Below are positions 48,695-57,072 of a stretch of DNA of 64,000 nucleotides, piece by piece. Every line of letters begins with the position of its first letter. Position 1 is the first letter of the stretch. The notes below the pieces were generated by a model. That model saw only the letters and a program-made list of their open reading frames with translations, was not told the DNA's origin and ran no database searches. Origin of the DNA: Candidatus Hamiltonella defensa 5AT (Acyrthosiphon pisum) (GTDB taxonomy: Bacteria > Pseudomonadota > Gammaproteobacteria > Enterobacterales > Enterobacteriaceae); contig NC_012751.1 of assembly GCF_000021705.1 (NCBI RefSeq), forward strand, positions 744,001-808,000. Reading direction: 5' to 3'. The translations under genes were made by a program, and so were the position numbers.

Positions 48695-49234
48695 CTAACT
48701 CTTCTAAATCAATTCATAACCTTGGTAAAGGATTATATGGGTAAGTCACCCGTTCCACGTCAGCCTCTTTTCAGAGTAAAGTAATTACCTCTATCAATCC
48801 TGTTATGATTTCCAGTTGCCTTTCGGCTGATTGCCTTCGCTTTTTGGAACGTCTTATGCCCACTGTCTCTTAGTATTTACATCAACACTAAAAGATTAAT
48901 GGGGTTACCGTGTTTCACACCATGAAGATACATTGAGTGGGCTGCCTCCTCTATGCCGGGGAACGGGATCCGTCGTAAAGAACGAACACTCTTCTTTACC
49001 CGTTTCTAACTGTCGTTAAACTTCCCCATAACACGTCACATCTGATTTCGTGTTTTACTTGCTTACGACATTTTAATAACGGAGATTCACTTTATTCAAC
49101 CCATTTCAGTTTTGCCTTGCCCCTATTTCTTATTCAGCTTACGTGTAGATGTAGCCTTTCCCCGCATTCGTCTGAACGGAGTACAGCATATCTGAACACT
49201 GGGTGCGCAAGTCGTCTTCGATAAAGCTACCTGA

Positions 49235-49437
49235 TTCCATCGTCAGAGTGCTGAAATCGCATCGCTCATCGAAGATGAGGTGGAAGATGCACTTCTAAAA
49301 AATCCCTTGCTACAGCAATATCGCCAAGGAACTTTTTGAATAGCGAGTCATGTTGGGATAGTGAGGATTTAGTCATTGGGGCAGTATATCGTGACCATCA
49401 AAATTTAACCATTGAACTAAATAAATTAGTTGCTTAA
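49235..49437 (+). pseudogene. Unidentified gene remnant upstream of the intron
   Basis: One frame (49235-49338) reads SAEIASLIEDEVEDALLKNP and LLQQYRQGTF before a stop; homology-like sequence then continues in another frame as DSEDLVIGAVYRDHQNLTIE up to a TAA at 49435-49437. The two pieces look like one short coding sequence broken by a frame change. I do not recognise the family. It lies between the intron and a partial tRNA gene, where mobile-element cargo would be expected. Confidence 0.35.
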
Positions 49438-49670
49438 TAGAGCATGGCATTTTTGTCACGTGTTATAGAAAATAAAAAGCGGACATAGTTCGCCATCTTA
49501 GACTAGCTTTAAATTCACTTTAATTACCAAAAAGTTCTTATTCTGCTATTAAGCAACAAGCTTAATGTATATAATCACTAAATAAGTTTACGATAAACAA
49601 TCGTAATTTTTAAATTATTGCAATAGTAACTTGTATTCTTTCTGATTTCTCATAGTGCCAGATTATTGAC

Positions 49671-49704
49671 GTCACTGGAGTGACAGAATAGTGTCATTAG
49701 AGTG
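49671..49704. promoter_or_regulatory. Phased direct repeats with a palindrome, operator- or integrase-arm-like
   Basis: GTCACTGGAGTGAC (49671-49684) is an inverted repeat of six bases around GG. A variant, GTCATTAGAGTG, starts at 49693, exactly 22 bases (two helical turns) after the first. Such spacing suits a dimeric DNA-binding protein. The rest of 49438-49774 has no gene. Confidence 0.4.
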
Positions 49705-49774
49705 TTGCTATTTTCTTTATTTGTGAATGCAGATTAGGCCAGTAATTTCAATAGGTTAAAAAAATACCAACTAT

Positions 49775-49819
49775 CTTTTAATCAATTGGTCGCTGGTTCG
49801 AATCCAGCACGACCCACCA
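49775..49819 (+). tRNA. tRNA-Lys(TTT) 3' portion only, likely attachment site of an integrated element
   Basis: The 45 bases begin at the anticodon loop CTTTTAA and run through ATCAATTGGTCGC, the T-arm GGTTCGAATCC and acceptor end GCACGACCCACCA. They match E. coli tRNA-Lys except for two changes that pair with each other in the T stem (GCTGG/CCAGC), so this is true tRNA sequence. The 5' half, which should start GGGTCGTTAGCTCAG, is absent upstream. A 3' tRNA piece like this is the usual trace of integrase-mediated insertion at a tRNA gene. Confidence 0.8.
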
Positions 49820-49959
49820 TTTTTTGATATAGCGCATTGTTATTCAATAACGTGCTTTAATAGAATTTCTATTCTTTCATCATCAACATCGTTGGTGTAT
49901 TTGCACTGCACTCCTGAGCTTTTTATCATGAAATAAAAATTTTTTAACAGGAATACGCA

Positions 49960-50571
49960 ATGATCAAAAAAAAATGGCTATTCGTTTTATCTTTATTCAT
50001 CACTATAACTGCCCCTTTTCTTTTAGCTGATCCCCAGAAAGATTTACAGCAGCGTCTTAATGAATCCAAAAATTTTTATGCGCACTTTTTACAAAAAGTA
50101 TCACGCCTGGATGGCACTGTAATACAGGAAGCACGAGGAGAATTATGGCTAAAACACCCCAATCTTTTTGATTTGCACATGATGCCCGATGAAAGCCGCC
50201 TGATTTCTGATGGTGAAACCCTCTGGTTTTACAATCCAATGCTGGAACAGGTGACAGCAAACTGGTTAAAAAATGCAGTGGGCAATACCCCCTTTATGTT
50301 AATCGCTTATCATGATCCTAAAAATTGGGAAAAATATCAGGTTGAGCAGAAAGGGGATACTTTTCAACTCATTCCAAAAATTCAAACAGGCGATTTCAAA
50401 CAGTTTTCGATAAACATTACACCCGAGGGGATAATTAATAGTTTCCGTGTTCTGGAAGAAAATCAAATCAGCGAATATGTATTTCAAAACCAAAGCAAAA
50501 AACCGATCGCCTCCTCAAAATTTACCTTTACAGTGCCTCTTAAGGTGACTCTAGACGATCAGCGTCAATAA
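49960..50571 (+). CDS. lolA: Outer-membrane lipoprotein carrier protein LolA
   Basis: LolA carries lipoproteins across the periplasm from LolCDE to LolB. The signal peptide is WLFVLSLFITITAPFLLA, cut before DPQKDLQQRL. The body forms the half-barrel with family motifs FYAHFLQKVSRLDGTVIQEA, GELWLKHPNLFDLHM, SDGETLWFYNPMLEQVT and FTFTVPLKVTLDDQRQ. Length 203, as in E. coli. The usual upstream gene ftsK is not here; instead the partial tRNA-Lys lies 140 bases upstream. Confidence 0.95.
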   Translation: MIKKKWLFVLSLFITITAPFLLADPQKDLQQRLNESKNFYAHFLQKVSRLDGTVIQEARGELWLKHPNLFDLHMMPDESRLISDGETLWFYNPMLEQVTANWLKNAVGNTPFMLIAYHDPKNWEKYQVEQKGDTFQLIPKIQTGDFKQFSINITPEGIINSFRVLEENQISEYVFQNQSKKPIASSKFTFTVPLKVTLDDQRQ

Positions 50572-50639
50572 AGGCGAGTAGGTAGATGCTTGAAAATAAA
50601 ATCATAGGGATCAGGCCTGCAAAATTTTTTGGTATGTTC

Positions 50640-50655
50640 AACATATCGATATGTT
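50640..50655. promoter_or_regulatory. Perfect 16-bp palindrome upstream of parE
   Basis: AACATATCGATATGTT at 50640-50655 is identical to its own complement. It lies 85 bases before the parE start in a 168-base gap and could be an operator; it is also AT-rich, so chance is possible. Confidence 0.3.
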
Positions 50656-50739
50656 AAGAGCATGCTATTTAAATGTATCGAGCAAAAAATGTGATTTTTA
50701 TTATAAATAACAATCACTTTAAGTAAGTACCCATAAACC

Positions 50740-52638
50740 ATGACTATGAATCATTATAACGCCAGTTCCATCGAAGTGCTGACGGGCTTAGAGCCTGTCC
50801 GACGTCGCCCGGGTATGTATACCGAGACCACTCGCCCGAATCATTTGGCACAAGAAGTGATCGATAATAGTGTTGATGAAGCTCTAGAAGGGAAGGCGCG
50901 ACGCATTGATGTCACCGTTTATCCTGATCATTCTCTTAAAGTCAGTGACAATGGCCGTGGTATGCCGGTCGATCTCCATCCCGAAGAGCAGGTTCCTGCC
51001 ATTGAGTTAATCTTGTCTCGCCTGCATGCAGGGGGAAAATTTTCAAATAAAAATTATCACTTCTCAGGCGGCTTACATGGTGTCGGGCTGTCTGTTGTAA
51101 ACGCTTTGTCTCTTCGACTTGAAGTGACCGTAAAACGCGGGGGACAAATTTATCGCATCGCCTTTGAGAAAGGGAACAAAACCGAGGATTTGGAAATCAT
51201 AGGCACCTGTGCTCAACGGGATACCGGCACCTGTGTACACTTTTGGCCGGATGCCTCCTTTTTTGATACCCCGCATTTTTCAATATCTCGGTTATCTCAT
51301 TTATTAAAGGCTAAAGCGGTTTTGTGCCCCTCTCTGCAGATCGTTTTTAAAAATGAACTGAATAATACGGAGCAACGTTGGTGCTATGAGGACGGACTAA
51401 AGCATTACTTAATAGAAACACTGGGAGCCAGCGTGACTCTCCCTAAATTCCCTTTTTTAGGCAGTTTTTCAGAGGAAACCAAAGCGGTTGACTGGGCGTT
51501 ATGCTGGCTCCCTGAAGGCGGCGGGGAATTACTCACAGAAAGCTACGTGAATTTGATCCCCACGACGCAAGGCGGCACCCATGTGAATGGGTTGCGTCAG
51601 GGTCTGCTGGATGCCTTACGTGAATTCTGTGAATTCCGCCAACATTTGCCGAGGGGGGTGAAGCTCTCTGGTGAGGATGTTTGGGTAGGGTGTGCTTATC
51701 TTTTATCCGTTAAAATGCAGGATCCTCAGTTTTCGGGTCAAACAAAAGAACGCTTTTCTTCGAGGCAATGTGCCACTTTTGTGTCAACGGTGGTGAAAGA
51801 TGCCTTTAGTTTATGGTTGAACCAAAATCTATCAGAAGCAGAGCAGTTAGCCGAGATGGTCATCAACAATGCTCAGCAACGGTTGCGGGCTGCCAAAAAG
51901 GTCGTTCGTAAAAAATTAACCAGTGGCCCTGCTTTACCAGGAAAACTGGCCGATTGTAGTTCACAGGATGTACAGCAAACCGAGCTCTTTTTGGTTGAAG
52001 GAGATTCCGCAGGGGGATCGGCTAAGCAAGCCCGTGATCGACAATATCAAGCAGTGATGCCGCTCAAGGGCAAAATTCTCAACACTTGGGAAGTCTCTTC
52101 CGATGAAGTTTTAGCCTCGAAAGAGGTTCATGATATTTCTGTCGCCATAGGAATGGATCCAGAAAGCGAAGATTTGAGTGCACTTCGTTACGGTAAAATT
52201 TGTATTTTGGCGGATGCAGATTCCGATGGCTTACACATTGCAACCTTGTTGTGTGCGCTATTTTTTCGGCATTTTCGATCTTTAGTACAAGCCGGACATA
52301 TTTATGTCGCTATGCCGCCTCTATATCGTATTGATCTCGGCAAAGAGGTGTTTTATGCCTTGGATGAAGAGGAAAAAAAACGTATTTTAGGTGATTTGAA
52401 GCAAAAACGCGGAACGCCGAATGTTCAGCGTTTTAAAGGCTTGGGTGAAATGAACCCGGTGCAATTACGCGAAACAACCTTAGATCCGAATACGCGCCGC
52501 TTGGTGCAGTTAAGAGTACAAGACAATGAGATGGATCACACTGTGGCCATCATAGATATGCTGTTAGCAAAAAAACGTTCGGAAGATCGCCGACATTGGC
52601 TCCAAGAGAAAGGCGACATCGCTGAAGTCAATTTGTGA
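50740..52638 (+). CDS. parE: DNA topoisomerase IV subunit B
   Basis: ParE is the ATPase subunit of topoisomerase IV, which separates daughter chromosomes. The GHKL ATPase domain shows RPGMYTETTRPNHLAQEVID, VSDNGRGMPVD and SGGLHGVGLSVVNAL; the transducer domain holds PTTQGGTHVNGLRQGLL; the TOPRIM domain carries ELFLVEGDSAGGSAKQARD and ILADADSDGLHIATLL. The end is KKRSEDRRHWLQEKGDIAEV. Length 632 (E. coli 630). Its partner parC follows after one inserted gene. Confidence 0.97.
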   Translation: MTMNHYNASSIEVLTGLEPVRRRPGMYTETTRPNHLAQEVIDNSVDEALEGKARRIDVTVYPDHSLKVSDNGRGMPVDLHPEEQVPAIELILSRLHAGGKFSNKNYHFSGGLHGVGLSVVNALSLRLEVTVKRGGQIYRIAFEKGNKTEDLEIIGTCAQRDTGTCVHFWPDASFFDTPHFSISRLSHLLKAKAVLCPSLQIVFKNELNNTEQRWCYEDGLKHYLIETLGASVTLPKFPFLGSFSEETKAVDWALCWLPEGGGELLTESYVNLIPTTQGGTHVNGLRQGLLDALREFCEFRQHLPRGVKLSGEDVWVGCAYLLSVKMQDPQFSGQTKERFSSRQCATFVSTVVKDAFSLWLNQNLSEAEQLAEMVINNAQQRLRAAKKVVRKKLTSGPALPGKLADCSSQDVQQTELFLVEGDSAGGSAKQARDRQYQAVMPLKGKILNTWEVSSDEVLASKEVHDISVAIGMDPESEDLSALRYGKICILADADSDGLHIATLLCALFFRHFRSLVQAGHIYVAMPPLYRIDLGKEVFYALDEEEKKRILGDLKQKRGTPNVQRFKGLGEMNPVQLRETTLDPNTRRLVQLRVQDNEMDHTVAIIDMLLAKKRSEDRRHWLQEKGDIAEVNL

Positions 52639-52721
52639 TAAATCTCCCCCTATTTTTTTGAAAACCTCATATTTAATGATTTGTTTTGAATGGTTTCCTT
52701 AAACTATTTTAGAGGTGTTAT

Positions 52722-53747
52722 ATGAAAAGATTTTGCATTTTTATTTTTTTGTTAAGCTTTATTTTTTCATTTCAGCTCGCTGCACAAGAAAAATCGGTGA
52801 TCCATCTGATATCAAGTTCAACTGAATATAACGAAGAAATGATTCCTGGCATCATTAAAATGTTCGAGGAAGAGGGATATGTCGTGGATACGCGATATCT
52901 CAACCAACAGACCTCTGATTTTGGCTATGTTAATACGGATAAAAGCAGAGCCAAGACGCTGATTAGTGCTTTGGTCGATGATAATGTTAAATATTTATGG
53001 TTCATACGCGGTGGGGCAGGGGCAATAAATTTACTACCGTATCTTGAAGATGCTAAAGATAAGATAAAAAAATCATCGCCAAAAATTATTGTGGGTTTTA
53101 GTGATGTTACCGCCATCCATCATTTTATCAATAAATATATCATGTGGCCTTCAATTCATGGAGTTTTCGCGTCCTCCAACAAAAATTTGTACGTTACTCA
53201 TGATCAGGAAAAATCAAAAATGAATATGATGGGTATGAATACTGATGTAAAGACGATTTTTTCTGCAACCAAAAACGGCGTTGAGTACAACGGCATTATC
53301 CCCCTTAATGATTTGGCGATGAAAAATATTTCAGGGAAGCTGTTTGGAGGCAATCTGACTTTGATAAAATCACTCTTCTCAACAAAATATGAAAAATCAA
53401 ATTCTCACGATATCATCATCATGGAAGATACGAATGGGGACTATCGTCAACTTGATCGGTCTTTACATCAGTTGATTTACAGAAATGAATTTAAACCTAA
53501 AGGCATCATTTTTGGGCAATTTTATTCTATTTCTGCCAACGATGAAGAGAGATTAATATTTAAAACAGTGATTAAAAATTTTGCAGCTCAAGCACCCTAC
53601 CCTGTTTACTATTATCCATTCTTTGGCCATGGAAAAACCAACCACCCATTTATTTTTTTAAATGATGTCAAGATAAATTGCGAGATCAAAAATGAGTATT
53701 GTTCTTTAAAACAGGAAAAAATGGTGTGGGGGAATACATCAAAATAG
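52722..53747 (+). CDS. Secreted S66-family LD-carboxypeptidase-like protein
   Basis: S66 serine peptidases include LD-carboxypeptidase, which trims tetrapeptides of peptidoglycan, and the microcin-immunity protein MccF. The catalytic triad is placed at Ser127 in IVGFSDVTA, Glu235 in IIMEDTNGDYRQLDRSL, and His303 in FFGHGKTNHPF; the fold signature YLWFIRGGAGAINLLPYLED is present. Unlike cytoplasmic LdcA of E. coli, it has a signal peptide (FCIFIFLLSFIFSFQLAA), so it acts in the periplasm or outside. The first residues after cleavage are EKSVIHLISSSTEYNEE. Length 341. It sits between parE and parC, and its codon use is more AT-rich than theirs, so it may have come by transfer. Confidence 0.85.
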   Translation: MKRFCIFIFLLSFIFSFQLAAQEKSVIHLISSSTEYNEEMIPGIIKMFEEEGYVVDTRYLNQQTSDFGYVNTDKSRAKTLISALVDDNVKYLWFIRGGAGAINLLPYLEDAKDKIKKSSPKIIVGFSDVTAIHHFINKYIMWPSIHGVFASSNKNLYVTHDQEKSKMNMMGMNTDVKTIFSATKNGVEYNGIIPLNDLAMKNISGKLFGGNLTLIKSLFSTKYEKSNSHDIIIMEDTNGDYRQLDRSLHQLIYRNEFKPKGIIFGQFYSISANDEERLIFKTVIKNFAAQAPYPVYYYPFFGHGKTNHPFIFLNDVKINCEIKNEYCSLKQEKMVWGNTSK

Positions 53748-53759
53748 ATACCGTTTTGC

Positions 53760-53878
53760 TTAAGAAAACACTGAAAAACTCATAAAAAGTAGTCTAGGGT
53801 TGAATTTTTTATTTTAATTACTTTAAATAATTTAACTATATAAAATTGATTGTTGTAGATTTTTTAGTGTTTCCTTAA
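53760..53878. repeat. 119-bp element with 19-bp imperfect terminal inverted repeats (MITE-like)
   Basis: TTAAGAAAACACTGAAAAA at 53760-53778 matches the reverse complement of 53860-53878 at 17 of 19 positions. The interior is AT-rich and codes for nothing. No clear target-site duplication is visible. It fills the gap between the S66 peptidase gene and parC. Confidence 0.4.
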
Positions 53879-53930
53879 CTCAAATCCCCCGTGATTTCAA
53901 ATTTTTTGAAACTGCAAGGATCATCATGTC

Positions 53931-56168
53931 ATGAATCAATTCACCCAGCCAACAGAAGATTATTTGGCACTCCATACCTTTACTGAAAAGGCCTATTTAA
54001 ATTATTCGATGTACGTCATTATGGATCGGGCTCTGCCCTTTATCGGGGATGGTTTAAAGCCCGTGCAGCGCCGTATCGTCTATGCGATGTCCGAACTGGG
54101 CTTAAATAACACCGCCAAATTTAAAAAATCAGCTCGTGCTGTGGGTGATGTGCTGGGTAAGTACCATCCACATGGCGACAGCGCCTGTTATGAAGCGATG
54201 GTGCTAATGGCACAACCCTTCTCTTACCGTTATCCCTTGGTCGATGGTCAAGGGAATTGGGGCGCACCCGATGATCCTAAATCCTTTGCTGCAATGCGTT
54301 ATACCGAATCTCGTTTATCAAAATATGCAGAAGTCCTGCTCAGAGAATTAGGGGAAGGCACGGTCGATTGGCAGGCGAATTTTGACGGAACTTTGCAAGA
54401 ACCTAAGATGCTTCCTGCACGTCTGCCCAATATTTTGCTTAATGGCACCACAGGGATAGCGGTCGGCATGGCAACGGATATTCCACCTCATAATATTAAA
54501 GAAATAGCGTATGCATTGATCCAACTGATTGATCAGCCTCAGATCTCACTCAAAGAACTGATGCGCTGGGTACAAGGCCCTGATTTTCCCACTGAGGCTG
54601 AAATCATCTCGCCCAGAGAAGAAATAGAGCAGATATATCGCACGGGTCGAGGGTCTATACGAATGCGGGCTGTTTGGAAAAAAGAAGAGGGAAATGCTGT
54701 CATCACCGCCTTACCCCATCAAGTCTCAGGCGCAAAAATACTGGAACAAATTGCACAACAAATGCGGGCAAAAAAATTGCCTATGCTGGAAGATTTACGA
54801 GATGAATCGGATCATGAACATCCCACTCGGTTAATTATTATGCCGCGCCATCACGGTGTTCATTTAGAGGCCGTGATGAATCACCTCTTTGCTACCACAG
54901 ATCTAGAAAAAAGTGTTCGTATTAATATGAATATGATTGGCCTGGATCAACGACCGTTGGTCAAAGGCTTGGTTTCGATTCTCACTGAATGGTTGACTTT
55001 TCGACGAGCCACTTTGCGTCGGCGGCTTCTCTTTAATCTCGATAAAATTTTAAAGCGTCTGCATGTCTTAAAAGGTTTATTGGTTGCTTTTTTAAATATC
55101 GACGAAGTGATTCATATTATTCGTACAGAAGATGAACAAAAATCTTTTTTAATAAGTCGTTTTGGGCTCTCGCTAATACAGGCCGACGCTATTTTAGAGC
55201 TTAAATTGCGCCACTTAGCGAAATTAGAGGAAATCAACATTCGAGCGGAACAAGACGCGTTAGAAAAAGAAAGCGGTACACTTCAAAGTCTATTGGCTTC
55301 AGAAAAAAAACTCAATAATTTGATCAAAAAAGATATTCAGGATGATGCGTGTCTTTATGGTCAAAACCGGCGTTCTCCTTTGGTTCAACGCACTGCCAGT
55401 AAAGAGAGCAATGAAAATGAGGTCCTGCCTTCTGAACCTGTGACTGTGATCTTATCCAAAATGGGTTGGGCACGTTGTGCTAAAGGACATGAGATTGATC
55501 CCGTTGGATTAAATTATAAAAAGAGCGATGCTTTTTATGCTATGGCGAGAGGGAAAAGCCATCAATCCTTTGTATTGCTCGATTCCACGGGTCGAACCTA
55601 TGCGTTGGATCCCATGAAACTACCCCATGCTCGTCATCAGGGTGAGCCGGTGATGGGAAAATTAACTCCGCCCCAGGGCGCTGTAGTTAAAGCACTCATG
55701 ATGGCGGAACCGGAACAGAGTTATTTGATGGCTTCAGATGCGGGGTATGGTTTTATCTGTACCTTTGCAGACATGGTTGCAAAAAATCGGGGGGGTAAGA
55801 TACTCATGACCTTGCCAGAAGGTGCCCAGATATTGCCTCCATTACTTATCACTCATGCGAATCACTACCTGCTGAGTATTACGGCGTTAGGACGGATGCT
55901 AATATTTTCTATGGCAGATTTACCGACTTTATCGAAAGGAAAAGGCAATAAAATCATATCTATTCTTTCGGCAGATTGGCAAGCAGGTCTCGATCGAGTG
56001 ATTCATTTGTTTATGTTACCGCCAAACCAGTCAGTGACTCTATATTCAGGGAAACGCAAGTTACACTTGACACACCAACATTTACAAAAATTTTGCTCTC
56101 AAAGAGGCAAAAGAGGCACATTGCTGCCACGTGGCTTTCAGCGAATCGATAAAATAGATATGATTTAA
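53931..56168 (+). CDS. parC: DNA topoisomerase IV subunit A
   Basis: ParC is the breaking and rejoining subunit of topoisomerase IV. Motifs are [20 protein letters not shown], the quinolone-determining [13 protein letters not shown] with wild-type Ser and Glu, and the catalytic Tyr in [15 protein letters not shown]. The coiled coil around 440 and the C-terminal beta-pinwheel ([24 protein letters not shown]) follow. Length 745 (E. coli 752). AAGGA is placed 11 bases before ATG 53931. No frame breaks. Confidence 0.97.
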   Translation: MNQFTQPTEDYLALHTFTEKAYLNYSMYVIMDRALPFIGDGLKPVQRRIVYAMSELGLNNTAKFKKSARAVGDVLGKYHPHGDSACYEAMVLMAQPFSYRYPLVDGQGNWGAPDDPKSFAAMRYTESRLSKYAEVLLRELGEGTVDWQANFDGTLQEPKMLPARLPNILLNGTTGIAVGMATDIPPHNIKEIAYALIQLIDQPQISLKELMRWVQGPDFPTEAEIISPREEIEQIYRTGRGSIRMRAVWKKEEGNAVITALPHQVSGAKILEQIAQQMRAKKLPMLEDLRDESDHEHPTRLIIMPRHHGVHLEAVMNHLFATTDLEKSVRINMNMIGLDQRPLVKGLVSILTEWLTFRRATLRRRLLFNLDKILKRLHVLKGLLVAFLNIDEVIHIIRTEDEQKSFLISRFGLSLIQADAILELKLRHLAKLEEINIRAEQDALEKESGTLQSLLASEKKLNNLIKKDIQDDACLYGQNRRSPLVQRTASKESNENEVLPSEPVTVILSKMGWARCAKGHEIDPVGLNYKKSDAFYAMARGKSHQSFVLLDSTGRTYALDPMKLPHARHQGEPVMGKLTPPQGAVVKALMMAEPEQSYLMASDAGYGFICTFADMVAKNRGGKILMTLPEGAQILPPLLITHANHYLLSITALGRMLIFSMADLPTLSKGKGNKIISILSADWQAGLDRVIHLFMLPPNQSVTLYSGKRKLHLTHQHLQKFCSQRGKRGTLLPRGFQRIDKIDMI

Positions 56169-56228
56169 GCCTTATATCTTGAGTTTTTGTATAAAAATAC
56201 TCCCCTCAACTAAATTTAAAAGGTCATT

Positions 56229-56966
56229 ATGTTATTTATCGTGCGAGCCATATTAGCCATTTTATATGGTCTTCTCGTCTGTATTTTAGGATCCCTTTAT
56301 TGTTTGTTGAGCCCCAGAAATCCTCGTCATGTGGCGCGATTCGCTCATTTAATCGCCCGAATGTCCACTTTGTTTGGCATTAAGGTCGAACAACGCCTTC
56401 CCCCTGAATATTCAAAATATGGTCACTGTATTTATATCGCCAATCATCAAAATAATTACGACATGGTGACGACAGCAAAGGTAGTGTCGCCTGGCACCAT
56501 CACCGTAGGCAAAAAAAGCTTGATCTGGATCCCTTTATTCGGGCCACTGTATTGGCTGACAGGTAATTTGCTGATTGATCGTGATAATCGCAAAAAAGCG
56601 CGAAGCATCATTCATCAAATTGTCGAATATATCAAAAAAAACTCTATTTCGATTTTGATGTTTCCAGAAGGGACGCGTAGTAGAGGGCGAGGTTTACTCC
56701 CGTTTAAGCCAGGGGCTTTTCATGCTGCGATTGAGGCAGGGGTGCCTATTGTTCCTGTTTGTGTCTCCAGTACTCATCATATCGATTTGAATCGTTGGTT
56801 CAATGGGTGGGTGATTGTTGAGTCATTGCCCCCCATTGACACTCGCTTATATAAAAAAGAAAACGTTCGCGCGCTTTCAGATTATTGCTTCAATCAAATG
56901 AAAGAGAAAATCGAGGCATTAGATAAACAAGTGGCAGAACGTATGACAGAATTATTGAAGAGATGA
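56229..56966 (+). CDS. plsC: 1-acyl-sn-glycerol-3-phosphate acyltransferase
   Basis: PlsC adds the second acyl chain to make phosphatidic acid at the inner membrane. The N-terminal membrane segment is FIVRAILAILYGLLVCILG. The catalytic H-x4-D motif is ANHQNNYDM; the substrate-binding motif is MFPEGTRSRGRGLLPFKPGA; VPIVPVCVSS is the third block. Length 245, equal to E. coli. It follows parC, as in E. coli, after 60 bases with AAAGG before the ATG, and converges on pykF. Confidence 0.96.
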   Translation: MLFIVRAILAILYGLLVCILGSLYCLLSPRNPRHVARFAHLIARMSTLFGIKVEQRLPPEYSKYGHCIYIANHQNNYDMVTTAKVVSPGTITVGKKSLIWIPLFGPLYWLTGNLLIDRDNRKKARSIIHQIVEYIKKNSISILMFPEGTRSRGRGLLPFKPGAFHAAIEAGVPIVPVCVSSTHHIDLNRWFNGWVIVESLPPIDTRLYKKENVRALSDYCFNQMKEKIEALDKQVAERMTELLKR

Positions 56967-57072
56967 ACTCAATAACGGCCATATAAAATTTAAATTCAAT
57001 GATTAAATTTCACACGAATCGCATTATTTTTATTATCTTTAAATTCGCGTCTATTTTGTATTAGAAAAAATT

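Larger units (their letters stand above)
46936..49213 (-). mobile_element. Group II intron with encoded reverse transcriptase/maturase
   Basis: The element reads on the minus strand. Its 3' end is placed near 46936, where domain VI ends CCTGCTTAC, with a canonical domain V at 46967-47000. The 5' end is placed near 49213, where the strand reads TTGCGCACCCAGTG, a GUGCG-like intron start. Between lie about 520 bases of structured RNA and then the maturase gene. All parts appear intact, so the element may be mobile. Exact ends need alignment with relatives. It lies just upstream of rplI, in the same direction. Confidence 0.85.
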
